From: Paraglomus occultum
Lineage: Eukaryota; Glomeromycota; Glomeromycetes; Paraglomerales; Paraglomeraceae
Direction: 5' to 3'
Assembly: GCA_910592205.1 (NCBI GenBank)
Contig: CAJVPJ010000120.1
Coordinates: 1 to 30,000, forward strand
DNA: 30,000 bases
Below the pieces are notes generated by a model that searched no databases, was not told the origin of the DNA, and was given only the letters and a program-made list of their open reading frames with translations. Position 1 is the first letter of the stretch. Every line of letters begins with the position of its first letter. The position numbers and the translations under genes were made by a program. This document shows positions 20,926 to 30,000 of this stretch, one piece after another.

Positions 20926-22202
20926 TGGATTCGCGCGTGACAGTATGTATCTATTCCTTTTACTTATCTTTCTAATTTCAAGTTTGACGCACTCAAGCTT
21001 TCTCTTTAGTTACATGTAATGGAAATAGGTCCTTTCTAATCACAATCTGTAGACGTTTTAATCCTGAAAACCTTTTTGGATGTTATATTAACGTAAACCG
21101 TGAAATTATCCAAAGTCTGTCAGTAAGCTCGTGAGGGATTATTCGGCAAGTGAATATGGAAGCTCTAAATTACCAATGTCTTACCTAGCGTATATTGCAA
21201 CCGTGTGACGAATATACTTACTTGCAACGGAGTCCCTAAACCTTATCATTACATCAGCCGTCTCATTTCTTATATTTTATAATATAAACCGTAGACAGTA
21301 ATCTTGAGGTCCGTTCGACGTTTTTTATCAGCATTAGTCTGAGCAAAATGCTTAGAATTACAACCTTTTGTTCTAAAGTTAGATCTTACAGTAAGGCCAA
21401 AATGGCAGTATAGCAGCAGACGATAAGGCGATTCACCGGAACGCCTGCTCACTTGACAAGCTTTAATGGTTACGCGAGAGATAACTATAGCAAATCATTG
21501 TCTACCAAAACGCTGTCCAATGTCTTGTAAACGATGTGAATATGTTACTTCATGAAATAAATATCCTTTCTTCAGTAGTTGCAATGACGTTAGCAACGAA
21601 GTACCAGCGATAGGCGGGATTAGCAGTAGTAGCTCGCAGATTTTAATAGCGAAAGTGAACATTTTGAGTGGGACTGTTATTTGATTTTTGTACATAATAA
21701 AATTATGCTTTCGACGGTTGCAATTCAACGGATCGCCTTTCTGCCTTTCTTGTTCGAGAGACATATAGGTAAATTATCAGTCGTCTCGAGAATATGCATA
21801 CGGAAAGTTAATGATGTTTCAGTTAAGACGAACATATAATTTAAACTACTCAATACGAAAACATTCTCTGTGAAAAGTTGAAACCATGTTTCTGAACAAT
21901 CAAGCAATTCTATGTTGTCGGTACATCTTTTTGCTGACGTAAACTGACAAATATTCTCCGCAAAACAGACATGTAAAACTTGACTATCGAAAATCGAAAT
22001 CAGGCTCATACGTTTTCTTAGTTCCCCTGTGTAAAAGCAAAGCGTTCCCTCTACCACATGGCAATCCCTCGAATATGCGTGAAGGCAAAGAGGGATGACG
22101 TTGAGAATAAAAATACAAATTCTGTATTGAACATCGCAAAACAAGTAGCCGATAACGTCCAGAGGGTATAGGGAGTCATTCTAGCAATGTTTGATTCTTT
22201 TC
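20926..22202. other. 1.3-kb region between SKA2-like gene and Ulp gene, no gene established
   Basis: Minus-strand frames at 21725-22144 (139 codons), 21495-21764 and 21270-21452 are the only candidates. None has a known motif, and I could not join them by convincing splice sites. In DNA this AT-rich, frames of that length arise by chance several times per window. A lineage-specific gene at 21495-22144 remains possible. Confidence 0.35.
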
Positions 22203-23572
22203 CTATTCACCTTGTAGCTGGCCTTCTAAATAATGCAAAAGATGAACATCAATTCAAAGAGAAACAGAAATTCCAGATTCATCCTCACCTTCACTCACCA
22301 CTGATCATTACCGTATCTTCTCCTTCTTCTTTGCTGCTCTCATGTTCTTGTAAAGTCTTTCGCTTGTAATCCTCCCATAACTCAACTGCTATCACCTTTC
22401 GATATTTTGTAGCAGATTCAGATTGAAGAGCGATATCTATAATGTCATTCTCTTTGTAGCCTTCCGCCAATGCCTTTGCGAATAAACAGACAAGAACCCC
22501 GCAAGAACTACCATCTGTCTGTTTTTCGTGCGGAGTTTGAATATCAAACTTGACAATCACCGGCCAATTTTCTATTTCGTTCTCAATTTCGTTCTTAACT
22601 TCGATCTTGCGTCGTTCACAGTCTTCCATGTATCTCGCATACTCATCCATGAGATATTTCTTCAGAACATCTCCAATCTCCCTTTTATACTCTTCCCCTC
22701 CCATGGAATCCCATATCTCAATCCGTTCACGTCGTTCAGATTTGATCCATATGACAACCAAAAGCCAATGATTCTCAGTCACGTTGACTGGAACAAACAC
22801 AATTGACTTGCCGAATATACATGTCTTCTTCGTCCACCTTTGTACAGACGCATAGTCATATTTGAACGATAGCTTAGTATATAAGTACGTGGGAAAGGCA
22901 TGAATATGATCGTGAGTGCTCATAAGTAAAGAAAGATATGCGTTAATATGATCTGAAGATAGCCAAGTGTCAGGCGTAAGCAAGGCATCCCATTGCTCGG
23001 GGCTTAAAGACTCTCCTTTAACTACTATGGAATCTTCGCCATACTTGACATGACGTTTCACCTCGCCAAGAATTGAATCGTCTTCATATTTTAACAAAGA
23101 GATTGTACTGTCCTGGATAGAATTACGAGTCGATCTATTGTTTTTCGTCAGCGACCGTGTGCGAGGTCTGTTTCTTGCAGCGTACGTGTACTCTATTACC
23201 ATACAAGGGAGGAAAATCGGAAGTCAACATTCTTTTCACTTCGCGTACGACAAGGTCACCTCCTTCCTTAATTGACATATGCATCGTCGCCAACTGCTTC
23301 GTAAGCTTGCCGACTTACTTAGGTAGTCGTCACGCGAGTATTATAAAATACAAAAAAAAAGACATGGGATAACAAGCAACAGGTTCAATGTAACCAGATT
23401 TACTGCAAATATTGTAATTAATTGCTAAAGTACAAACTAAGTTGAAAAACCTTGGAGCCTTTTTCACAGGTGCACTGGAGTATAGTTCGCTGTCATTTAT
23501 TTCATCAACAGACAGATCTACTATTTCGCTCGTACGGCTTCTCTCGTTTGTTTTCACGTCCTCGACTTGCAT
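22203..23572 (-). CDS. Ulp1-family SUMO/NEDD8-specific cysteine protease (peptidase C48)
   Basis: Removes SUMO or a related modifier from substrates, or matures it, in the nucleus. The protease domain is clear: SPEQWDALLTPDTWLSSDHINAYLSLL, the catalytic His in NVTENHWLLVVIWI, Asp in IEIWDSMGG, the oxyanion Gln in PHEKQTDGSSCGVLVCLFAK and nucleophile Cys in SSCG. Exon 1 (from ATG 23572) encodes an acidic leader MQVEDVKTNERSRTSEIVDL, then ELYSSAPVKKAPR. A middle exon reads KLTKQLATMHMSIKEGGD through MLTSDFPPL. The last big exon starts near STRNSIQDSTISLLKYEDD (about 23135). The acceptor before the middle exon is uncertain. At the 3' end a donor GTGAGT at 22298 joins a final exon 22225-22203 (EGQLQGE); without it the stop is at 22291. 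The short size is nearer Ulp1/SENP8 cores than Ulp2. Confidence 0.85.
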
Positions 23573-23747
23573 TTTGTAAAGAATTTGTTGGCTATATTGT
23601 GTGCTGCGTGGCGGCTATTTATCTGTGTCCGACCAATCACTTCAAATAATTAATTTCATGCAGGTATTGTACGGTTTTTGATGACCAAACAAACTCTAAC
23701 CCCACACAATTCAATTGTATCTCTCATTCACATTAAACTTGATCACA
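23573..23747. promoter_or_regulatory. 175-bp divergent promoter between the Ulp gene and the triple-SH3 gene
   Basis: Divergent start codons at 23572 (minus) and 23748 (plus) leave only 175 bp, so regulatory sequence must be shared. No MCB box is present. Confidence 0.45.
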
Positions 23748-26700
23748 ATGACAGGTATCCTTCATCTCTTGCTTTTCAAGATCCTCTGGTATCAGGACAA
23801 GTTTTTTTCATGCTTATTACGCTATTATTGTTGCTTACGCAGACAAAATAGTCGTTCGCTGTCATACCGAGTACAAAGCGACAAGCAAAGATGAGCTTTC
23901 ACTTAGTGTTGGCGAAATTGTGAAAGTTGAGGAGAAAATAGATGCTGACTGGTATTTTGCTATCAAAGATAATGGTGAAGAGGGAATATTTCCTTCAAAT
24001 GTATGATCATAGTGATTACGGTCGTGTCGGGATGGATTGGTTGATTTGGATATTCAGCTTCTTTCATTATTTGTCTCATATTTTATATATTTGCCCTTAG
24101 TTTGTCGAGGAAATTGATTCTTCAGAACCAATTGCCGAAGAAGCTGCTACCGATGAATCAACAAAGGAAGCCAAAGAGCCTGATGGTACGCAAGCATTTT
24201 ATTTGCAAACAATCTTTTGTCGGTCAATATCGATGTTAAATTTTCACGACGTAAACCAGTTCCCAGGCTCGCCATCGTGGAATATGATTATGTAGCTCGT
24301 GAACGCGATGAACTATCACTTCAGAAAGGCGGTGTTGTAACTGTTCTAGAACAGAACCAAGGATGGTGGAAGGGTGACTTAAATGGCAATATCGGAACGT
24401 TTCCAGCAAACGTATGTAAGATTGTTAGAACATGCATCTTCTTTTTAAAGCGGAAGAAAACACTTCTAATATCGGTTTTCTATATAACTAAAGCACGTTA
24501 AGCTTATTGAGGTCCCGAGTAATGCTGATTCCTCAGATGAGCCTGAGAAACACTGTAAGTTTGATTGTTATTTAAACTATAAACCATGATGTTTGTCATT
24601 AAGTATTCACTTTTACAGCTAAGAAGAAAAATCTTGCTGCATATGGTGTCAAATTGGGAGGCCTTGGTGGTTTATTCGCCGGAGGTGTACCAACTCTTAA
24701 GAAGACGCGTAATATCGAAGAGCCGAAGGATCAGCACAAGAAGGAAGAAAGTCAAGGACACGAGATCCCACCAAAAAAGTCTACCGGTCACCAGTCCGAA
24801 GTAGCAGAATCAGCTGCTTCCAATAAAGAGAAAAAACTGGCGTCTCCACCTGTGGTAAATTTCGCGCTGCCGAGTCTCAAGCCCTGTATTAATTTCATAG
24901 TATAATGATCAGTGATATTACGAACCCAGCAAATGAAAGTATATTTGACTTACTGTTATTGTCATATAACACAGCTTCCAGGAGTTCAAGTGCGTCGCAG
25001 TAGTTCAGAGAAGACGGTGGCAAAACCTCCTCCATTGCCACCCAAGAGTCGAAAGTCGGGAAAACCTCAACGTGAATATTTTTATTAATTTTCATTGATT
25101 CTGGTTTACGTATCTATTCACGTTGACTTGCATCTCTACTACAGTACCAAAGGCTTTGGTTATTTACGACTATGAGGCTGATGGAGATGGTATGAAAAGT
25201 TCCTTCTCACTACTCGCAATCATACCAAACGTAATCAGCTACCACTTACAATTGCCCTGAATATTGAATTAAAGATGAGATTCCATTGGCGAAGGGAAGT
25301 TATGTAACCATTCTGGACAAATCCGACGAAGGATGGTGGAAAGGACGTAATGAACAAGGGGAAACAGGACTGTTTCCCTCCCCTTATGTGGAGGAAGTGG
25401 TTTCTGTGGAGGAAAAGAAAACTGATAACGAAAGTTTGCAAACAGAAATGGCTGAAGAAACGCAGTTGTCGGATAAGAATGTTGAGAATGAGGATCGAAA
25501 GGATACAGAGGCCACAACAGATGAACCTGTTTCACAACACGAGGAACTCGAACAAGCCACGGAACTTGTCGGAAAACCGTCAACGAAATCTGTCGCGCGT
25601 TCCAAGACGCCAAGTGCTTCCGCTACTCAGCGGCCATCAAGCCCCAAAAGTGCAAGACCAACTTCTGTTCATAGCTCAGTCTCAGCACCCCACAGCCGAC
25701 AAACGTCAAGTTCGGCAGATTCTCCTACAGAAAATATACCACCGGTTCCAACCAGACGTTCGACCCACGAGAGTTTACCAAAACAGTCCAAAGAGACAAC
25801 AACGAAGAGGCGCTCTACTTATGATTTGCCACCATCCCCCTCTGCAAAATCCCCTAACCAAGACTCGTCTCCAATCAAAAGTCCAGTGAGATCTCCACCT
25901 TTACCGAGTCGTCAGGTGCCAAAGCCAACAACGCCATCAGAAACCGATGATACGACCGGGGGTGCAACTTCTCCACATACTGAACATCCCACCCCACCAC
26001 CAAGGCCAAAATTTAGACCTACTTCTCATATCGAGACCAAGCCTGGGACGTCTAGGCCTATATCCTTAGCAAAACCACCTTCAGTCCCTCAAATTCCCAA
26101 GTCTCCGCAAGCTGGTAAAAGTGTATCACCTGGACATAGTAAACGAGTTCCAGAGGAACCGAAGAAAGTTATTACTCCGCCTGTGCCGATGGTCCCTTCT
26201 CGACCGCAAAGACGCCCTTCTGAGAAATCTGAGACTATTTCTGTTGAAGAGGAAGAGGAGAAAGAAAAAGTAGATAACGAAGAAGAAATGGAGGAAGGAG
26301 AGGAGGAGGAAGAGGTGAAAGAGAAGGAAGGAGAGGAAAATATAGAACAAGAAGAAGAGGTGGAAGAGGAAAAAGAGGTGGAAGAGGAAAAAGAGGTGAA
26401 AGTGGAAAAAGAGGTGAAAGTGGAAGAAGGAGAGGATGAGGAGGAAGTCGAGGAAGAAGACGAAGAAGAAACAGAGAAAACGCCTGTACGCGCTGAACTC
26501 GCAAAGGAAGAGCATTCGGAAGAAGAGTTAGATGAAGATAACACAACTGCTGAAGAAACGAAGGCAGTAGAAAAAGAAGAAACTGGGGTTGACACCGTCG
26601 TTGAAGAGACGAAAGACGATAAAGTTGAGGAACAAGAGGAAGAAGTAAAATCAACTTTGAAAGATGAGGAACAAGATAATGAGGTACACAGCAAGAAAGA

Positions 26701-27409
26701 CACTGAAACTGTGGCCAAACCACCTGAACTGCCGCCATTGCCCTCTGGACCAAAACTAGGCGGTTTAGGGAAGGATAGGCCAGCATTAAAAAGAAAAGCT
26801 CAGAGTTCCAAGTCAATAAAAACTAATGCCGCCGTGAGTCAAACTGCTGCTTTAGAGGAGGCAATGTCAACTGTAAGTCCAATTTGTTTTACTTTACAAT
26901 CGGCTTTAGTTTCTTTTAGTAACGATAATGATTAATTTATTACTTGTGCACAGGCTAAAGATGATGATACGAAACCTAAGAATGACACAGCAGCTTCCAA
27001 AGAAGAACCTACCGCCCGTGAAGCGCCACCACCCGTAGCAAAACCAGAAAAACCGCCCAAGCCGAGTTTCGTGAAATTACCATACGCGAGCTCTGGCGCG
27101 GGTGCCGTTCAGTTACGTTCGGTTACTAAGAAACCGGCACCTACAGTTGGGACAAGTGAGAGTACGGACGAAGGCGTGAATACCAAACCGATTGGTGGAG
27201 TAAAGTCGATTTCTAGTCGATTTAATCAGTTCAGTGGCGTCCCCAATCAGTCAGAGGTTGAATTTCGACTGAAAAAGTGGGTCAACGAAGAAATTAACAA
27301 AATAAAGGCAGATTATGAGAACAAGTTGGCGGCAGAGAGGAGTATGAGAGAGAACCTTGAGGAAGAAATCAACGTGCTTAGAGAGCGTTTGGATGCAGCC
27401 GGGATATGA
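23748..27409 (+). CDS. CIN85/CD2AP-like adaptor: three SH3 domains, WH2-like motif, Glu-rich region, C-terminal coiled coil
   Basis: Ten exons by eye: 23748-23754, 23843-24000, 24101-24185, 24260-24411, 24494-24554, 24619-24854, 24975-25071, 25145-25189, 25275-26872 and 26954-27409. All joins keep frame, giving about 964 residues. The first exon has seven bases. SH3-1 (about 4-60) has ELSLSVGEIVKV and GIFPSNFVEE. SH3-2 (about 84-140) has LAIVEYDYVARERDELSL, QGWWKGD and GTFPANHVKLIEV. SH3-3 (about 265-325) has ALVIYDYEADGDDEIPL, EGWWKG and GLFPSPYVEEV. Between SH3-2 and SH3-3 lies GLGGLFAGGVPTLKKTR, close to verprolin/WIP actin-binding WH2 motifs. Then come many PxxP and Arg-rich clusters, a Glu/Lys tract (about 600-690) and a C-terminal coiled coil. 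The layout matches CIN85/CD2AP endocytic adaptors linking membranes to actin. The match is architectural, so orthology is not proven. Confidence 0.85.
26357..26425 (+). repeat. 18-bp tandem repeat inside the Glu/Lys-rich coding tract
   Basis: Units of the type GAGGTGGAAGAGGAAAAA recur about four times with drift, encoding E-V-E-E-E-K and E-V-K-V-E-K hexads. The surrounding 26240-26480 is Glu-rich throughout and likely length-variable by slippage. Confidence 0.75.
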
Positions 27410-27676
27410 GAGCGAAGGAAGCGATGGGTTTTAACAATCACGTTTAGGGGAACGCTTAATTAATTTATATTTCATTTTATTATTATTTATGTTCGATTTT
27501 TATATTATAATATTAAAAGATTGCATCAAGATTTTCTTCAAGTTTGTATATTTAACTTGCTTACGGAATCGTGATGAGGGTGCAATATTACATAATACAA
27601 GTTTAGTTCGCCACGATATTAGCATCACGACATGTGGGCTATCTGATTTGGCTATTGAATTTTGAATTTTCCTTGT
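27410..27676. terminator. 3' flank of the triple-SH3 gene
   Basis: Very AT-rich 3' flank with repeated TTATTATTTAT- and TATATTATAATATTAAA-like sequence at about 27465-27515, consistent with transcript end formation. No AATAAA was assigned with confidence. Confidence 0.3.
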
Positions 27677-28012
27677 TTAGAAGTGACAAATTGACGTTAA
27701 CGTGTTTTGCAAGTAATATTCATAATTCCTAAATTGGTACATAAAGCATTCCCAAATTTGACCTACTCTTATCGTTATAACGTGGGGCAAATAAGAAAAA
27801 GATGTCATAACATGGGTGACCTGTAAAATGATATTTTTACGATTGCGTGGGTCTTGAAATACAGAGTTCTTGCCCAGATCTAACACATAGTTAAGAAATA
27901 TCAAACCATTATTAGCACGAGGAGCCATTGCCAAGAAACTTTTGCGTTCATTCTCAAACGCGCGCGGAGTGTTCGGGTATTGTGAAAGAGGGATGTTATG
28001 CAGTGGTAAATA
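27677..28012 (-). CDS. Unidentified coding-like segment, possible terminal exon
   Basis: 112 codons are open from a CTCTAG acceptor-like site ending at 28013 to TAA at 27677. The start of the segment reads strongly like protein: YLPLHNIPLSQYPNTP, then RAFENERKSFLAMAPRANNG, LIFLNYVLDLG and NSVFQDPRNRKN. The rest is less convincing (THVMTSFSYLPHVITIRVGQ). I do not recognise the family. There is no good start codon before it, so it is an internal or terminal exon, or part of a pseudogene continuing into the stretch to the right. Confidence 0.4.
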   Translation of the reverse strand, partial: YLPLHNIPLSQYPNTPRAFENERKSFLAMAPRANNGLIFLNYVLDLGKNSVFQDPRNRKNIILQVTHVMTSFSYLPHVITIRVGQIWECFMYQFRNYEYYLQNTLTSICHF

Positions 28013-28500
28013 CTAGAGGAATCAGTAACGGTTTATTACGTGGCAGAATTCTCAGACATATTTGAGATTTTAAACAACATTTCATTCCTGTGTCCACAAA
28101 GCAAGGATCTTGTTTAATCTTTTAATCCGGTTATAAGGTGGCCTAAAAGTTGATATTTCGTGAACAAAAAGCTTGTCAATGTTACGAAATGACTATCCAT
28201 AACTCGGCCTTAAAACACGCAATTCAATTTCCTTAATGCCATTATGTAAATCAGAAAAGATATCCTGAATAAGAACCTCCTTACGTAATGAGTGTAGGTA
28301 CTCTTTTTATTCACTGGAGTTTATTACATCACTCATTATCCTATTATTCGTTTGCTGTATGTAGAACGAAAAATATTAATCACAGCCCATATATCACGCA
28401 AACGCGAAAGACGCACATTAACATCAATCTCTTGTGAAGAAAAACAATGAGATAATTATTTGACGCGTATTGTGTTAGCGATGTGACCGGGAAAAATTAT
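28013..28500 (-). pseudogene. Coding-like segments with in-frame stops, upstream of the 27.7-28.0 kb segment
   Basis: Minus-strand translation gives EIDVNVRLSRLRDIWAVINI in one frame. In another frame there is MSDVINSSE, a stop, EYLHSLRKEVLIQDIFSDLH with NGIKEIELRVLRPSYG, a stop, and SFRNIDKLFVHEIS with PPYNRIKRLNKILALWTQE, a stop. This second frame is the same one as the segment at 27677-28012. Either it is one gene dying by nonsense changes, or a real gene whose introns I have not resolved: GTGATT near 28398 to AAAAAG near 28307 could be an intron. It overlaps the promoter side of SFR1. Confidence 0.35.
28463..28468. promoter_or_regulatory. MluI cell-cycle box (ACGCGT) upstream of SFR1
   Basis: A perfect ACGCGT lies 144 bp before the SFR1 start codon, and a related ACGCGAAA lies at 28402-28409. 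DNA-repair and replication genes are frequent MBF targets in fungi; function here is inference. Confidence 0.4.
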
Positions 28501-28611
28501 TGAGAACCTTTTACGACACGAATTTAAAAGTCGCCGCTTGTGCCAAATGTTTTTGAGACACGTGCTAACTATTACTATATTGTGTATGTCAGGTGATAGG
28601 CGAGCGTCAAG

Positions 28612-29829
28612 ATGAGCGCGAAACATTCACCGAAAATGAAAGAAGCCTCAGGAAAGAGAAAACTATCGATACATGATTTGTTCTTTCGTGCCATATTTGT
28701 GACGCATGCACGTCACTGGACTATCCATGAATTAGCCAACTTATGCGTTCTTGAATCAACTTCAGATAGCTTTAAGGCAAAGGTATACGTGCGTGCCCGC
28801 TACATAGCCTGACTTGTCTGCGCTCATTACTTACTTTTTTCTTATAAAGACATTAGTATCTGTACAGCGATTTGTTAGCAGACTATCTGAAGCTGGCTTG
28901 ATACAAGTCGCGAACATGCGAACCGACGACGAAGGTCGTGAAGTCGCTCTACTCTGCTCTTCAAGAAATTATACCGAGATTAGTCACAATTGCTTGACGG
29001 TTGGCTCTATAGAAGAGACTAACCAACATCGAGCGTTCATAGTAAGTCAGATGTTGGTACAGTCAAATTTCCGTTTAAAAATCTTTCAACGATCCAGTTG
29101 TTTAAATAGGAATGTACTTCAAGCAAACGTCTCAATTTGGCCTCAAAACGTTGCGCACCATCAAACAAGAGACCAAACCGCGAATTGTCATCTATAATTT
29201 CTGATACGCAACCTTGTCCTTCGCCCTATCGAAAACCCTATCATGCTTTGGCTGCGCGTCGGTTAACGAGCCCTCGGTCGAACGCATCAAAAGCTGCGCA
29301 AAAGCCTGCAAGGTTCGCAGAATCCATTGCAAGGTACCCAGAGCTGACCGACTTACTCGAACGCAAGAATAGTCTCGAAACCGAGATTGCTAAAATCGAA
29401 GACGGAATCAGGCGAGCAAAGATGGCGCTTAACTACCACAAACAGGTATTTGGTATACACCTATAAATCTAACTATGAAATATATTTGAACAATACAGCA
29501 TTTACTAGGACAAAGACGGTGTCATTCAAGCACTCATTATTAAATGGCGAAACGCAAGCCAGGAAGCTGCAGAATTCCTTTTTAATAACATGAAAGAGCG
29601 AATGTCGATACTAGAACGATCGGGCCATACGTCATGGTTTGTAGAAAATCATTATAACTGGGACGAGAAAAACTCACCATTATCTTACTCAGATGAAGAT
29701 GATACGGATGAATCGGTCAAACACGAAAACTTTGCAAATGACATGTCGATGAAATCAATGTTATCTCGGATGGGTGTTGACATTGCAATTATCAAGTGGA
29801 ATGATGAAGACGAGTGCTTCGAAGACTGA
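28612..29829 (+). CDS. Sfr1/Mei5-like recombination mediator with winged-helix-like N-terminal extension, 4 exons
   Basis: Swi5-Sfr1 stabilises Rad51/Dmc1 filaments during homologous recombination. Exons 28612-28782, 28850-29041, 29110-29445 and 29509-29829 give 339 residues with all frames closed. The C-terminal half carries the Sfr1 features: a coiled coil ELTDLLERKNSLETEIAKI, the LIIKWRNASQEAAEFLFNNM block (the K-W....Q.A.E.L pattern of Mei5/Sfr1) and the tail KSMLSRMGVDIAIIKWNDED, like the conserved L...G.D...L..W..E end. The first 120 residues (LSIHDLFFRAIFVTHARHWT, IHELANLC, LVSVQRFVSRLSEAGLIQVA) look like a winged helix with strand-forming wing, not usual for Sfr1. A basic linker of about 75 residues, which may bind DNA, joins the two parts. 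Confidence 0.72.
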
Positions 29830-30000
29830 ACGCGTTGGAATTAACATTGACCTTGTGAATGCGCAAGTGGTTCAATGACGGCCGGGGATTATTGCCGCTG
29901 TGGTTATGTTTATAGATCAGGGATAAAGTCACTAATCGGAAATACGTTAGTGACATAAGTTAAGAACTCGATGCACAATATTAGTTTTGACTGCTTATAA
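29830..30000. other. 3' flank of SFR1 to window end
   Basis: 171 bp after the SFR1 stop. ACGCGT occurs at 29830-29835, directly after the stop codon, showing that this hexamer also occurs outside promoters. No gene seen. Confidence 0.4.

Noticed and set aside
21495-22144. Adjacent minus-strand frames of 89 and 139 codons
   Set aside because: No known motif, no convincing splice join and several such frames are expected by chance; left as unresolved rather than called a gene.
22291-23202. Single-exon Ulp protein starting MVIEYTYAARNRPRTRS at 23202
   Set aside because: That start lies in what splices out as an intron (GTATGG donor to CAATAG acceptor); upstream exons with protein-like sequence continue to 23572.
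26089-26816. Long minus-strand serine-rich and leucine/proline-rich frames
   Set aside because: They are antisense shadows of the Glu/Lys-rich tract of the triple-SH3 gene; GAA/GAG repeats read as Ser, Leu or Phe on the other strand.

Overview
The window looks like nuclear DNA of an early-diverging filamentous fungus, most likely Mucoromycota. Genes are compact, with many short GT-AG introns (about 66-160 bp). Intergenic DNA is AT-rich. The gene set is typical eukaryotic housekeeping, and a two-ORF non-LTR retrotransposon sits at the left edge. Two genes, a Ska2-like kinetochore protein and a CIN85/CD2AP-like triple-SH3 adaptor, fit an early-diverging fungus better than a yeast or other Dikarya. 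The taxonomic call is inference. Most genes only read correctly after introns are removed by eye; where the reading frame and a conserved motif agree across a junction I give exon boundaries.

Layout. 1-4202 (minus): LINE-type element. ORF2 (endonuclease plus reverse transcriptase) is open from 2964 to the window edge and ORF1 (CCHC knuckle) lacks its start. 4606-6144 (+): N-terminal amidase NTA1, eight exons. 6145-8568: no recognisable gene. 8569-9869 (minus): F-box/LRR protein. 10418-11359 (minus): membrane-anchored coiled-coil protein with two candidate Atg8-interacting motifs. 11778-12962 (+): SIRT4-type sirtuin. 12963-15344: mostly intergenic, with decayed coding-like segments and a 92-bp imperfect tandem duplication. 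15345-15748 (+): V-ATPase subunit e (VMA9). 16680-20182 (minus): ORC3, many exons. 20324-20925 (+): SKA2-like kinetochore protein, divergent from ORC3 across 141 bp that holds an ACGCGT box. 22203-23572 (minus): Ulp1-type SUMO/NEDD8 protease. 23748-27409 (+): triple-SH3 endocytic adaptor of about 964 residues. 27677-28500 (minus): unrecognised coding-like segments interrupted by stops. 28612-29829 (+): Sfr1/Mei5-like recombination mediator with a winged-helix-like N-terminal extension.

There is no operon logic. Several genes act in chromosome maintenance: ORC3 in origin licensing, SKA2 in kinetochore-microtubule attachment, SFR1 in Rad51 stimulation, and the Ulp protease in SUMO/NEDD8 removal. 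ORC3/SKA2 share one short promoter with a perfect MluI cell-cycle box and SFR1 has another about 145 bp upstream, so G1/S co-regulation is a testable idea. I found no CRISPR array, rRNA or convincing tRNA. The most novel-looking items are the tandem-AIM membrane protein, the ORC3-SKA2 promoter pair, the extended Sfr1, and the unidentified minus-strand segments at 27.7-28.5 kb.
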